A DNA stretch of 64,000 bases from Opitutia bacterium (GTDB lineage Bacteria > Verrucomicrobiota > Verrucomicrobiia > Opitutales > Opitutaceae): positions 1 to 64,000 of the forward strand of contig CANJIU010000004.1 in the NCBI GenBank assembly GCA_947474365.1, given 5' to 3'. Position 1 is the stretch's first letter, and each line of letters opens with the position of its first letter. A model generated the notes under the pieces. That model made no database searches. It was not told where the DNA came from and saw nothing but the letters and a program-made list of their open reading frames with translations. Shown one piece after another: positions 36,724 to 45,923 of this stretch. A program made the translations under genes and the position numbers.

Positions 36724-36813
36724 TGCGATATCCTCGCGATGTTCCCTCGATAGCTTTGCGATACAGGGCTATTTATCGCAGAACTATCGCAGCCATATCG
36801 CACGGGCATCGCA
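36724..36813. promoter_or_regulatory. helically phased array of eight TGCGATA heptamers
   Basis: Four heptamers of the type TGCGATA start at 36724, 36735, 36746 and 36757 (TGCGATA, CGCGATG, CTCGATA, TGCGATA). Four in reverse orientation, TATCGCA, start at 36774, 36785, 36796 and 36807 (the last is CATCGCA). Within each half the step is exactly 11 bases, so all sites of a half lie on one face of the helix. The halves mirror each other across a short centre. The layout is that of a multimeric binding site rather than a coding or CRISPR repeat. The binding protein is unknown. Confidence 0.6.
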
Positions 36814-36938
36814 AGGACTGTGAATGTGCCGACAACCGGACTTGGCCCCGGTCCGCGCGAAATAAGCGGAAAGTCAGAAAAGGGCAGGTTCGGGTGGGGG
36901 GGCCTCAACGCTTGGTCAACGTGGTAGGAGATCCTTTT

Positions 36939-36970
36939 CCGGACGGCGACGGGGGCGTCGCCGCTCCAGT
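36939..36970 (-). repeat. REP-like repeat copy D
   Basis: A 32-base copy differing from copy B by one base; its core forms a near-perfect palindrome GGCGAC(GGGGGC)GTCGCC. It is 80 bases from the stop of the rhomboid gene. Confidence 0.68.
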
Positions 36971-37044
36971 TCAAGCCAATGGGATTCCGCTGACTGAGGC
37001 TGCGCCGCTCTGCCCACGCCCCCTTTCCTCCCAACCTCTCCGGT

Positions 37045-37728
37045 TCACTTCCGCCGAATCCAGCGTTTGCTCTTCGCCCAGAAGGTCATCGCCACCCCCG
37101 CGGCAAATCCGCCCGCGTGCGCCCACCAGGCCACGCCCCCGTCGGCCGCGGCCCCGTTGAGCAGCGAACCCACGCCGTTGTAAGCCTGCATCACAAACCA
37201 CAATACGAGGAACACCACCGCCGGGACGGGCAGCACCGGCACGATCCAAGGCACGATCGACCAGACAAACGCCGTCGGGAAAAGCACGAGAAACGCCCCG
37301 AGCACGCCCGAGATCGCTCCGCTGGCCCCGACCATCGGCAACTCGGAAAACGGACTCGCCGCCACCTGCGCCACCGCGGCCGCAAAACCCGCCAGCAGAT
37401 AAAACAACAGGTAGCGCACGGCGCCCAGCCGTCCCTCCACGTTGCCGCCAAAAATCCACAGGAACCACATGTTCCCCAGCAGATGCAGCACGCCCCCATG
37501 GAGAAACATGTGAGTGAACACCGTCTGCCATTGGTGCTCATCCAGCGGATGCCGCACAATGCCGTTCGCCACCAGCGCGTGCTCCGAGACAAATCCCGCC
37601 AAGGCCCGATCCCCGCTGCCGACCGACAACCAGATTTGCCAGCCGAACACGGCGACGTTGGCCACGATCAAAAGCTTCGTGACGGCGGCGGGCCCCTTCT
37701 CTTTCGCAGTGTCGGCAAGCGGAAACAT
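37045..37728 (-). CDS. rhomboid-family intramembrane serine protease
   Basis: A 227-residue six-helix membrane protease that cuts transmembrane substrates inside the bilayer. The WQTVFTHMFLHGGVLHLLGNMWFLWIFG region provides the conserved helix 2 with its His/Asn residues, GASGAISGVLGAF carries the catalytic Ser, and WWAHAGGFAAG carries the catalytic His. Length and order are typical. The ATG at 37728 is selected because the family begins there (MFPL start); the frame is open about 61 codons further upstream, but that stretch looks like the antisense of a separate decayed gene. The substrate is unknown. Confidence 0.9.
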   Translation of the reverse strand: MFPLADTAKEKGPAAVTKLLIVANVAVFGWQIWLSVGSGDRALAGFVSEHALVANGIVRHPLDEHQWQTVFTHMFLHGGVLHLLGNMWFLWIFGGNVEGRLGAVRYLLFYLLAGFAAAVAQVAASPFSELPMVGASGAISGVLGAFLVLFPTAFVWSIVPWIVPVLPVPAVVFLVLWFVMQAYNGVGSLLNGAAADGGVAWWAHAGGFAAGVAMTFWAKSKRWIRRK

Positions 37729-37773
37729 CGCCCCAGAAATCTCGCCGCCGCGCCACCATCGCAAGCCCCACCT

Positions 37774-37968
37774 GCACCCGTCGCCCCAATCGAAGAGAAC
37801 AGACTGGTCCTCCAGCCGGCCGATGCCACCGGCGCCGTCCAACGCCGCGCGTTGCTCGCCGAGGGCATCGCGCTCTGCGAGGCGCAATCCGACGAGGTGA
37901 AGACATTTCAATGGTAAAAGTCGATCCGGGCGCGGCTCGATCAGGCGCTTGCGGAATCGGCGCCGTAG
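37774..37968 (+). pseudogene. possible remnant of an unidentified gene
   Basis: In the gap upstream of the rhomboid start, one plus-strand frame reads like protein: PIEENRLVLQPADATGAV, then ALLAEGIALCEAQSDEVKTFQW, an in-frame TAA at 37915, and then KSIRARLDQALAESAP before a TAG. The sequence on both sides of the stop is protein-like and of similar composition, as if a gene end carries a nonsense mutation. There is no start codon or upstream body. The family is not recognised, and a chance frame in GC-rich DNA is possible. Confidence 0.3.
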
Positions 37969-38004
37969 GGGCTGATGACGGTCGAGGCGCGGGGCGTCCG
38001 CCGG

Positions 38005-38445
38005 TTACACCTTGCCTGCCTTCTTCGGTTCGTGGCGGAGCACGCTGAAGATTTTCCAGCCGGTGCGTTCTTTCAGCAGGGTAAAATCATAGGCGGCGGC
38101 GCCCTCCTGCGACGTGACGTGCACCGTCACGCTGCCCCGCTCGCCGTCGTCGCGCACGATGCCGAACTCCGCACGCGTGTTCATCCAGATCTCCGGATAG
38201 TTTTCCTTCACGATGGCCGTGAACGTGCGCAGGGATTTCTGCGCCCGCAGTTGCGCCGCCGCGTACGTGTAGGCCTTGGACGGGTCCCCCTTGCGGAAGG
38301 CCGCAAGCTGGCCTTCAATCACCGCCACGATTTCCTGCTTCACCTCCGGCTTGCTCGCCTTCAACGCGTTCTCCGCCGCCGGGGAAAAAATCACCGCGAG
38401 CCCGCAGGCCATCCCCAGCAGCGTGAGTCGGATCAGTCGAAACAT
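38005..38445 (-). CDS. DUF4864 domain-containing exported protein
   Basis: A 146-residue protein with a signal peptide (residues 1-25, LIRLTLLGMACGLAVIF). The mature part has the DUF4864 pattern: EIVAVIEGQLAAFRKGDPSKAYTYAA, a FTAIVKENYPEIW stretch and the terminal TGWKIFSVLRHE. DUF4864 proteins resemble the NTF2-like cystatin fold and have no assigned function. The ATG at 38445 is preferred because the signal peptide starts there. It is 91 bases downstream of the last gene of the Wsp-like operon on the same strand and may be transcribed separately. Confidence 0.7.
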   Translation of the reverse strand: MFRLIRLTLLGMACGLAVIFSPAAENALKASKPEVKQEIVAVIEGQLAAFRKGDPSKAYTYAAAQLRAQKSLRTFTAIVKENYPEIWMNTRAEFGIVRDDGERGSVTVHVTSQEGAAAYDFTLLKERTGWKIFSVLRHEPKKAGKV

Positions 38446-38536
38446 CGGGTGCAACGATGGCATCGACGCGGTGATTCGCAACCCCGGCACATCCGTTCCC
38501 CACGCCCGCGATACAGAGCAACGGGCGTGGCGCGGG

Positions 38537-40606
38537 TCAGGTTGCGGCGACCGGCGGCCTGACGCCCCAGCGCTCGATGATCACCTTGAGTTCCTCGATG
38601 CGCACCGGCTTGGAGATGTAGGCGTCCATGCCCGCGGCGAGGCATTTCTCGCGATCGCTCTGCATGGCATTTCCCGTCATCGCGATGATGCGTGGACGCT
38701 GCGCTTCTTTTCCAGCCCACTTGCCACAGATGCGGCGCGCAGCCTCGTATCCGTCCATCTCAGGCATCCGCACGTCGAGAAAAATGAGATCGTAGACCTT
38801 GGAATCGAGGGCGGCGAGGGCCTCGATGCCGTTGCTCACCACGTCGACTTTGTAGCCGAGCCGCTGGAGCAGCATGGTACCGACCATCTGGTTGATCGCG
38901 ATGTCGTCCACCAGGAGGATGCGCAAGGGAATCCGCGTCGCCAGTGACTCTGCAAACGGCGAGGCCACGGGCGCGCGTTTCTCATTGGTGAGGCTGCGGC
39001 CCAGGCACCGCACAACCGCCTCGAGCAATTGGGCTGGGCGGATCGGTTTTACGATCGAGGCGTCGGCACCGATCGTTGCCGCGTCATCGGACCGAATCCG
39101 GCGCGCCGGCATCAACAGGATCGCCACGCCGCCCGCGGCCGCCCGCAGACGGGCAACGCCGCCGGACAGGTCGGGCGACAGCAGTTCGGCATCGAGGGCC
39201 AGCAAATCGAAACTCGCGCCAGGAGCGGCAAGGGCGGCGTCAGCCACCGCGACCGACGGGGCCTCCACAACCTCAAGTCCCCAGAACGACGCACACTGGG
39301 AAAAAGCACTGCGCTGGGCAGCATTGTCCTCGACCAGCAGTACCCGTTTGCCGCGCAGCGAAGCGGGCGCCTGCTGCCAGGCGGGCGCCGTGGTGTCGCC
39401 CCGGCGGACGATGATGTTGAAGTTGAACTTGGCGCCGCGGCCGGCCGCGCTCTCGACCCACATCGTGCCGCCCATCAACTCGGACAGGCGCTTGCTGATC
39501 GCGAGACCGAGCCCCGTGCCGCCGAATTGTCGGGTGGTCGAGCTGTCGACCTGGCTGAAACTCTGGAAGAGCCGATCCTGCTTTTCCACCGGGATTCCCA
39601 GGCCGGTGTCAGCGACCGAAAAATGCAGCACGATATCCCCGTCTTTCGTGCCTTCACTCGCGCGGACGGAAATCACGACCTCGCCCTTCGACGTGAATTT
39701 CACGGCGTTGCCGATGAGGTTCACCAGCACCTGCCGCAGGCGCGTGACATCGCCCACCACCATCGTCGGCGTCGCCGGATCGATCAGGACGACGAGGTCG
39801 AGGCCTTTTTCCGCCGCCTTCAGGGCCAGCAGTTCCATCGCCTCCTCGACACAGTGGCGCAAATCGTAGACGTGGGTCTCAAGTTCGACCATGCCGGATT
39901 CGATTTTGGAGAAATCGAGGATGTCGTTGATGATCGCGAGCAGGCTCTCGCCCGAATTCTTGATCAAGTCGGCGATGTCGCGCTGCTCGCCGGTGAGCTC
40001 CGTGTCGTAGAGCAGCGTCGTCATGCCGATCACGCCGTTCATCGGCGTGCGGATCTCGTGGCTCATGTTCGCGAGGAAGTCGGACTTCGCCCGCGTGGCC
40101 TGCTCGAGTTTCTGGTTGAGGGAGATCAGCGCAGCGTTGCTGTCCGCGAGCTGATGCTGGCTCTCGCGCAACGCCCGGAACGCCTCATCGCGCTGCCGGG
40201 CGTTGATGTAAAACTCGGAATGAAACCGCACGCGCGCGATCAACTCGACGCGGTCGGGCAACTTGACGAGGTAGTCGTTGGCCCCGAGTTCGAACGCCTG
40301 CGCCTTGATCTTGGGATCCTCTTTCGTTGAAAGCACGATCACCGGGACATCCTTGGTGAGGGGATTGGCCCGGTACTTTTGCAGCAAATCGAAACCGTCC
40401 ACCCCCGGCATGATGAGATCCTGGAGGATCACGGTCGGCTTGAGCTGGGCGGCAAGTTCCACGGCTTTGTTCGGGTCCTGACAATAGTGGAACACCAGAT
40501 CTTCTATATCGGCCAGGCTGCGGCGCACCGCCTCGGCAACGATCGCTTGATCGTCGACGAGCAGGACCATCATCGAGATGGAAAAGGGCGGGCGGGTGAC
40601 ATTCAT
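38537..40606 (-). CDS. WspR-type receiver fused to hybrid histidine kinase with two further receivers
   Basis: A 689-residue protein: an N-terminal receiver (about 13-130, phosphoacceptor Asp63 in [12 protein letters not shown]), a helical linker, HisKA (MSHEIRTP with His183), HATPase with [11 protein letters not shown] and [15 protein letters not shown] and [10 protein letters not shown], then two receivers. The middle receiver (about 420-540) is degenerate, with the usual DxxMP pattern missing. The last has Asp611 in [14 protein letters not shown]. The first receiver, with [26 protein letters not shown], closely resembles that of WspR. It occupies the wspR position at the end of a wspABCDEF-like operon but has no GGDEF domain, so phosphotransfer rather than direct c-di-GMP synthesis is expected. 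Start MNV at 40606; a start at the Met pair (12-13) is possible. Confidence 0.85.
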   Translation of the reverse strand: MNVTRPPFSISMMVLLVDDQAIVAEAVRRSLADIEDLVFHYCQDPNKAVELAAQLKPTVILQDLIMPGVDGFDLLQKYRANPLTKDVPVIVLSTKEDPKIKAQAFELGANDYLVKLPDRVELIARVRFHSEFYINARQRDEAFRALRESQHQLADSNAALISLNQKLEQATRAKSDFLANMSHEIRTPMNGVIGMTTLLYDTELTGEQRDIADLIKNSGESLLAIINDILDFSKIESGMVELETHVYDLRHCVEEAMELLALKAAEKGLDLVVLIDPATPTMVVGDVTRLRQVLVNLIGNAVKFTSKGEVVISVRASEGTKDGDIVLHFSVADTGLGIPVEKQDRLFQSFSQVDSSTTRQFGGTGLGLAISKRLSELMGGTMWVESAAGRGAKFNFNIIVRRGDTTAPAWQQAPASLRGKRVLLVEDNAAQRSAFSQCASFWGLEVVEAPSVAVADAALAAPGASFDLLALDAELLSPDLSGGVARLRAAAGGVAILLMPARRIRSDDAATIGADASIVKPIRPAQLLEAVVRCLGRSLTNEKRAPVASPFAESLATRIPLRILLVDDIAINQMVGTMLLQRLGYKVDVVSNGIEALAALDSKVYDLIFLDVRMPEMDGYEAARRICGKWAGKEAQRPRIIAMTGNAMQSDREKCLAAGMDAYISKPVRIEELKVIIERWGVRPPVAAT

Positions 40607-40634
40607 CGAGGGAAAAAAATAATTGTGGGGGTAA

Positions 40635-41645
40635 CTAGTTCGAAAGCAACTGCAGCAATGCCGGTCCGATTTGGTTCAACGGCAGCACCGATCCAACGGC
40701 CCCCAGCTCCGCCGCGGTCTTGGGCATGCCATACACCGCACTGCTGCCAGCGTCCTGGGCAAAGGTCGGAAAACGCGCGTCGCGCATCTTCTTCAACCCG
40801 CGGGCTCCGTCCTGACCCATGCCCGTCAGGATTACTCCGGCGGCCTGACCGGTCCAGTGGGTGGCCACACTTTCAAAACATTCGTCCACCGACGGGCGAT
40901 AAACATAATGCACGGGCTCACGGCGATAGATCAGCGTACCGTGGGAAGTCAGCACGAGATGATCGCCGCGACCCGGCATCAACACCGTTCCGGGTGTGAG
41001 GGCGTCGCCATCCCGCGCAAGTTTGACCCGCAGGGATATCTGATCGCCGAGCCACGTCGCCAGCCCGGCGGCAAAACTGTCGTCGAGGTGTTGCACCACC
41101 AGAAACGACGCGGGCGTGTCCGCCCGGAAAGCCTTCAACACCACCGCCAGCGCCGCCGGTCCGCCGGCCGATGCGCCCAGCGCCACGAGCCAGGGCCGGC
41201 CACGGGCCGCAGGTCGGTGGACCTCAAACGCCGGACGCGTCGCCGACACGGGAACGGAGGTCTCGCCAATCAACCGGCCGAGCGCGTCAATCTTGGCCAG
41301 CAAGACGGCCGCACCTTCGCCATTGAGCGCCGGGGTGTTGACCGCATCCAGGGCCCCCGCGCCCAGCGCGTCGAACACGCGGGTCGTCGTGCCCTCCACC
41401 GTGGCGGTTACGACCAGGATCGCGCACGGGGTCGCGGCCATGATCCGACGGGTGGCCTCGACGCCATCCATCACCGGCATGATGAGATCCATCAGGATGA
41501 GATCGGGGCGATCCACCGCACACCGACGTACCGCCTCGGCACCGTCGGCCGCTGTCCACGCAAGCTGATGTTGCGGCGCACGCACCAGCACCCGGCGCAA
41601 CGCCTCGACCGCCATGCCAAGATCATTGACGATGGCGATCCTCAT
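40635..41645 (-). CDS. wspF: chemotaxis-type methylesterase (CheB/WspF)
   Basis: A 336-residue response regulator with a C-terminal methylesterase. The receiver holds the phosphoacceptor Asp in [20 protein letters not shown]. The esterase begins [16 protein letters not shown] (catalytic Ser) and includes [17 protein letters not shown] (catalytic His) and [19 protein letters not shown] (catalytic Asp). WspF removes methyl groups from the WspA-like receptor, setting signal adaptation. It overlaps wspE by four bases (ATGA) and precedes the fused kinase by 29 bases. Several N-terminal receiver residues deviate from classical CheB, as in WspF. Confidence 0.92.
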   Translation of the reverse strand: MRIAIVNDLGMAVEALRRVLVRAPQHQLAWTAADGAEAVRRCAVDRPDLILMDLIMPVMDGVEATRRIMAATPCAILVVTATVEGTTTRVFDALGAGALDAVNTPALNGEGAAVLLAKIDALGRLIGETSVPVSATRPAFEVHRPAARGRPWLVALGASAGGPAALAVVLKAFRADTPASFLVVQHLDDSFAAGLATWLGDQISLRVKLARDGDALTPGTVLMPGRGDHLVLTSHGTLIYRREPVHYVYRPSVDECFESVATHWTGQAAGVILTGMGQDGARGLKKMRDARFPTFAQDAGSSAVYGMPKTAAELGAVGSVLPLNQIGPALLQLLSN

Positions 41646-44029
41646 TCAGCCACCTCCACCGTTCCCACCGCGTCGCCGATCAGATCGCGCACGGCATTGA
41701 GCATCGTCTCATCGTGGAAGCTGCCCTTGGTGAGATAATAGTCCGCACCGGCGTCGAGACCGCGGCGGCGGTCCTCCTCGCGATCCTTGTAGGACACGAT
41801 CATCACCGGCATGGAACGTAGCTTGGGATCCTTCTTGATCAGCGTTGTGAGTTCAACGCCGTCGAGTCGCGGCATGTCCACGTCGCTGATGACGAGATCG
41901 AACGAGCCGGTCCGCACCGCGTTCCAGCCGTCCATGCCGTCGACGGCAATTTCCACTCCATAGCCGCGGCCTTCGAGGAGCTTGCGCTCGAGTTCACGCA
42001 CGGTGAGTGAGTCGTCGACGACGAGGACGCGTTTGCGGGCGACCGACGTCTGCGCGGCGGCCGTGGCGTGCACCACGCCAAGGGTGCCCGCGGCGGCAAT
42101 CTTTTCCACGGACCGGACGAAGTCCTCGACATCAATGATGAGGACGGGTGAACCGTCCTCCATGAGCGTGCCGGCCGCGATATCCTTGATTTTTCCCAGT
42201 CGCGGATCGAGGGGTTGAACCACGAATTCACGTTCGCCCACAAAGCGATCGACCACCACGCCGTAGCGATTGTCGGCGTCGCCGACCACGACCACCGCCA
42301 GCGAGCCGCCGTGCGATCCGCCGCTCCGGCCCAGCACCTGATGGGCGTTGACCAGCCCGATGCGCCGGCCGTCAAAACCAAAATGCTGCCGGCCCTCGGT
42401 CGACGAGACGTCGCTCTCCGGCACGCGAAGCGTATGGGTGATGAAGCCGAGCGGAATCGCATACGGTTCGTCCGCAACCTCCACGAGCAGGGCGCGCACG
42501 ACGGAAAGCGTGAGCGGCAGCTGGAGCTGAAATTTCATCCCTCGTCCGGGCACTGAAGCGACCCGCACCGTGCCCCGGACCGCCTTCACCATGCTCTGCA
42601 CAACATCGAGGCCGACGCCACGCCCCGAAATTTCCGTCACGGTGTCCTTCAGCGTGAAGCCCGGCAGGAAGAGAAACTCCAGCAACTCCGCCTCGCTCAG
42701 CCGCGGCGCCGTTTCCACCGCCACGAGCTTCTTGCGCACGACGGCCTCGCGGATGACCTCCGGGTTGGCTCCGCGCCCGTCGTCCGCGACGGAGACGAGC
42801 AGCATTCCCGCACGATGCCGGGCGTCGAGCGTGATGGTGCCTCCGGCGGACTTGCCCGCGGCGACACGGACCTCCGGGGCTTCGATGCCGTGGTCGACGG
42901 CGTTCCGCAGCAGGTGGCCCAATGGCGCCTCGAGTTTCTCGAGGACATCGCGATCAACCTGCGTATCCTCTCCAACGATCTCGAGCCGCGCTTCCTTTCC
43001 GAGCGAGCGGGCGACATCCCGCACCATCCGGGAGAGACCCGTCACGCCGTCCGAAAACGGCCGCATCCGCACCGCCAGCGCCTCGCCATAGAGACGCTGG
43101 GCAAGATTGGTCGAGCGCCGATCGTAGGTCTCAAGCTCACCCAACCGCGCGGTGAGATGTTCGCGGCAAAGGGCCAGTCGCCGCTGGGCTTCGGCGAGCG
43201 ATTCCTTCATCCGCGTCTGGGACTCGCCCGCATTGATGCGATCGCGCAACTGATCGAGCGAACGGTTCAGTTCGTAATGCAGCCGCTTGAGACGCGAGAC
43301 CGAGACGCCGAACGGCCGCAGCCAGCGGGATTCAACCAGCGATTCACCGGCGAGTCCGAGCAGGCGGTTGAGATTCTCCGCCGTGACGCGCAGCGCCCGC
43401 GCTTCAGCGCGGTCGGCACGATCAGACCGCGGAGCCTCTGCCGGCGGTTTCGGCGCCGCCTCAACCGGGCGGACGGGAGCGGGCGCGGCGATGATCCCGG
43501 GCAACACCGGGGAGACAGCGGCTGCCGCCGTCGGCGGCGCCGGGGGCTTGATCTCATTGCCAAAGTCATCGACGGGACCGACCGGAGCCGGCGCGGTGAT
43601 CATTGCGGGCGCGGCGGGAGCCGCCGGCGGTGGGGCGAGCACGGTCTTGAGGCCCCGGACAAAATCGGCGACATCCGGCATCCGGCCGGCCTCCCAGGAG
43701 GGCAGTTCTGCATCGCTCGACTGCGCGATCCGCGTGAGAATATCGACGCCCTGCAACAACTGGTCCACTTGGGCGCTGCCCAAAATCACCTGGCCGCGCT
43801 GCGCAGCGACAAAACAATCCTCCATCGCGTGCGCCACCGACACCGCGGCATCGATCCCGACGATCCGGCCCGCGCCCTTGAGCGAATGCGCCGCGCGCAT
43901 CATCGCCTCGAGCTGCGCCGTGTCTCCCCGTTCCAGTGAGAGCAATCCTTCCGTCAGTGCCGCCAACTGGCTTTCCGCCTCCATCCGGAAGAGGTCCACC
44001 ATCGACATGTTCTGGAGATTGTCGTTCAT
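41642..44029 (-). CDS. wspE: CheA-type kinase with C-terminal receiver (WspE)
   Basis: A 795-residue hybrid sensor kinase in the WspE layout: an Hpt domain at the N-terminus with His48 in RAAHSLKGAGRI, a Pro/Ala-rich linker (about 130-205), the catalytic region with HLLRNAVDHGIEAPEVR and DDGRGANPEV and GRGVGLDVVQ, a CheW-like domain, and a C-terminal receiver with DLVISDVDMPRLDGVEL. It should take signals from the WspA/WspB/WspD array and phosphorylate WspF and the final receiver protein. The gene overlaps its neighbours on both sides by four bases, so the operon is tightly coupled. Confidence 0.93.
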   Translation of the reverse strand: MNDNLQNMSMVDLFRMEAESQLAALTEGLLSLERGDTAQLEAMMRAAHSLKGAGRIVGIDAAVSVAHAMEDCFVAAQRGQVILGSAQVDQLLQGVDILTRIAQSSDAELPSWEAGRMPDVADFVRGLKTVLAPPPAAPAAPAMITAPAPVGPVDDFGNEIKPPAPPTAAAAVSPVLPGIIAAPAPVRPVEAAPKPPAEAPRSDRADRAEARALRVTAENLNRLLGLAGESLVESRWLRPFGVSVSRLKRLHYELNRSLDQLRDRINAGESQTRMKESLAEAQRRLALCREHLTARLGELETYDRRSTNLAQRLYGEALAVRMRPFSDGVTGLSRMVRDVARSLGKEARLEIVGEDTQVDRDVLEKLEAPLGHLLRNAVDHGIEAPEVRVAAGKSAGGTITLDARHRAGMLLVSVADDGRGANPEVIREAVVRKKLVAVETAPRLSEAELLEFLFLPGFTLKDTVTEISGRGVGLDVVQSMVKAVRGTVRVASVPGRGMKFQLQLPLTLSVVRALLVEVADEPYAIPLGFITHTLRVPESDVSSTEGRQHFGFDGRRIGLVNAHQVLGRSGGSHGGSLAVVVVGDADNRYGVVVDRFVGEREFVVQPLDPRLGKIKDIAAGTLMEDGSPVLIIDVEDFVRSVEKIAAAGTLGVVHATAAAQTSVARKRVLVVDDSLTVRELERKLLEGRGYGVEIAVDGMDGWNAVRTGSFDLVISDVDMPRLDGVELTTLIKKDPKLRSMPVMIVSYKDREEDRRRGLDAGADYYLTKGSFHDETMLNAVRDLIGDAVGTVEVAE

Positions 44030-44688
44030 GACAGGGACCGGTTGAGGGTGTAAAACAGGAGCTGATCATCGAGCACCCCGACGGGTTGCTCCCGCCACAT
44101 GAGGATGCCACGGGTGTAGGCCGCCTGGGCGTGGACGAGGGTCGCGGGCACCGGACTGAGGTCACTGTCGTTGTACCGGTGCAGCCCGACGATTTCCTCG
44201 GCCGGAAAGACAAAACGGTCGCTGTCGCGGCTCACCACGGCGAGGCGAGCGCTCGCGCCCAGACTGTCGGTCGGCTTCTCGCTCAGCCCGAGTGTGGCGG
44301 CGAGCGACACGCAGACCAGCAGTTCACCGCGAATGTTCACCACTCCGCTCACCACGCGGTCGCGCCGGTGCGGCAGAGAATGCACCGGGCGCAACGGCGC
44401 GACCTCGCGAAACACGGCAGTCGACAATGCCAGCCACTCGCCCGCGAGCCGGAAGACCACGGCCGAACGTTCGCCGGGGCGCGCGCCCCGTTTCGCCTGC
44501 GCATAATGTTCGGCCTGCTCGGCGAGGTACGCCTCCGACACTTCGGAATCGAGCAGTCGCGAGGCGTTGGCCGAATAGACCGGGCAGTTCCGACAATGAA
44601 CGTGGATCTTCAGTTCCGGACAGGTGCGGTCGCCGAACGTGCCGATCCGCTTCCAACACTCGATGGTGACTGGCGGGGCCTGGTTCAT
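44026..44688 (-). CDS. wspD: CheW-domain coupling protein with Cys-rich N-terminus (WspD)
   Basis: A 220-residue coupling protein. The CheW domain (about 70-215) is marked by SGVVNIRGELLVCVSLAATLGL. The first 45 residues carry CWKRIGTFGD, CPEL and HVHCRNCPVY with four Cys and two His, a pattern typical of WspD-like proteins that could bind a metal. In Wsp systems two CheW proteins couple the receptor to WspE. It overlaps wspC and wspE by four bases each. Confidence 0.9.
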   Translation of the reverse strand: MNQAPPVTIECWKRIGTFGDRTCPELKIHVHCRNCPVYSANASRLLDSEVSEAYLAEQAEHYAQAKRGARPGERSAVVFRLAGEWLALSTAVFREVAPLRPVHSLPHRRDRVVSGVVNIRGELLVCVSLAATLGLSEKPTDSLGASARLAVVSRDSDRFVFPAEEIVGLHRYNDSDLSPVPATLVHAQAAYTRGILMWREQPVGVLDDQLLFYTLNRSLS

Positions 44689-45923
44689 CGGGCCTCCTTC
44701 AGCAGAACGCGCTGGGCCCGTTCACGAAACGCACGGGCCCCGCGCAAATCACCTTTTTTCTCCGCGATCAGCGCCAGGTGCGCCAGCGCATCGGCGCGCT
44801 GGGGGTCGAGATAGAGCACCTTGCGGAACAAACCCTCGGCCCGCGCCGAGTCGCCGGTGGCCTGCGCGACCACCGCGAGCAGGAAGAGCAGCGGGGCCGA
44901 CGCCCCGTGGCGCTCCAGCAGCCTTTCGCCCAAGACTGAAGCCTCCGCGAGCTGGCCGGCATCGGCGAGCCGCTCCAATTCCGCCATCGTCTCGCCGCGC
45001 GCCGCGGGGGCGGTGGAAAAAGGGACGGCAGTGGCGGTCGACTTGCGCGGCGCCGGGGAGGGCGTGGGCGCCGGTGCGGGCGGGGTGAAGAGCGGCTTTA
45101 CCGGCAGGGGCGGCCGCAGGCCGACCGCCGGGCCCCGGCGGAGCAGGAAACCGGCGCGCACCTTCAGCGCCTCGTATCCATGTTCAAACAACAGGACCGG
45201 CTCCGCCGGCCCGACCGCGAACCACCCGTCCGAAACCAACAGACGATCCAGGGCGCGGACCGCCCTCGCCTGCGTCGGCCGATCGAAATATATGAGCAGG
45301 TTGCGGCAGAAAACGGCGTCGTAACCCAGCCGGCCGAGCGGAAATTCGTCCGAGAGCAGGTTGCCCTGATCGAAGCGCACCGGCTCGCGGATCCGGTCGC
45401 TCACCCGCCACGCATCCTTCCCGGCCGGTTCAAAGTACTTCTCGCGAAACGTCAGGTCGTCGCCGCGGAACGAATTGCGGCCATAGATCCCGCGCCGCGC
45501 GCGGTCGAGGTTCTGGCGGCTGATGTCCACCGCGTCGATCTGCACCGCCTTCAGCGGCCATCCGGCAAGATCCAGCGCCATCGCGAGCGAATAGGCCTCC
45601 TCGCCCGTGGAGCACGGCACGCTCAGCACGCGAAACGTGGCCCCCGGATGCGCCTGCCGCCACGGGCCGGCCACGTGCTGCCCGAGGGCGTCGAAGGCGG
45701 GCCGGTCGCGGAAGAACCACGTCTCCGGCACGATCACCCGATCGATGAGCGTGTGACGCTCCTCCGCGGAATCCTTGAGCCGCACGAGGTAGTCCGCGGC
45801 GGAAGCGCAGCCGACCTCGCGGATGCGTTCCCGCGCCGCGCGCGCGACCGTGCCGGCGCCGAGCGTCGACGCGTCGAGCCCCGCGAACGACTGCAGCCAA
45901 GTTTCGATCACCGTGACGTTCAT
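44685..45923 (-). CDS. wspC: CheR-type methyltransferase with C-terminal TPR (WspC)
   Basis: A 412-residue protein. The CheR N-domain is followed by the SAM-binding fold with VPCSTGEEAYSLAMAL, SRQNLDRARRGIYG and the DAVFCRNLLIYFD motif. From about residue 310, after a Pro-rich linker, tetratricopeptide-like helices follow, with LAEASVLGERLLERHG and ARAEGLFRKVLYLDPQRADALAHLALI. CheR with a TPR tail is the hallmark of WspC. It methylates the WspA-like receptor. It overlaps wspB and wspD by four bases. Confidence 0.93.
   Translation of the reverse strand: MNVTVIETWLQSFAGLDASTLGAGTVARAARERIREVGCASAADYLVRLKDSAEERHTLIDRVIVPETWFFRDRPAFDALGQHVAGPWRQAHPGATFRVLSVPCSTGEEAYSLAMALDLAGWPLKAVQIDAVDISRQNLDRARRGIYGRNSFRGDDLTFREKYFEPAGKDAWRVSDRIREPVRFDQGNLLSDEFPLGRLGYDAVFCRNLLIYFDRPTQARAVRALDRLLVSDGWFAVGPAEPVLLFEHGYEALKVRAGFLLRRGPAVGLRPPLPVKPLFTPPAPAPTPSPAPRKSTATAVPFSTAPAARGETMAELERLADAGQLAEASVLGERLLERHGASAPLLFLLAVVAQATGDSARAEGLFRKVLYLDPQRADALAHLALIAEKKGDLRGARAFRERAQRVLLKEAR

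Larger units (their letters stand above)
36293..37044. other. 750-bp gene-free region with REP-like repeats and a phased heptamer array
   Basis: No gene can be supported here; the short open frames have no family features. It carries four REP-like copies arranged in both orientations (36337, 36486, 36542, 36939) and an eight-heptamer array at 36724-36813. Between the pilT stop and the convergent rhomboid gene this makes an unusually large intergenic stretch in an otherwise compact genome. Confidence 0.75.

Noticed and set aside
36724-36813. CRISPR array
   Set aside because: Period 11 bases and heptamer units are far too short, orientation flips in the middle, and no cas genes are nearby.
39029-40330. 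A 433-codon plus-strand open frame
   Set aside because: It is antisense to the hybrid kinase; the opposite strand has full HisKA and HATPase motifs.
42815-43939. A 374-codon plus-strand open frame
   Set aside because: It is antisense to the CheA-type kinase, which accounts for the region.
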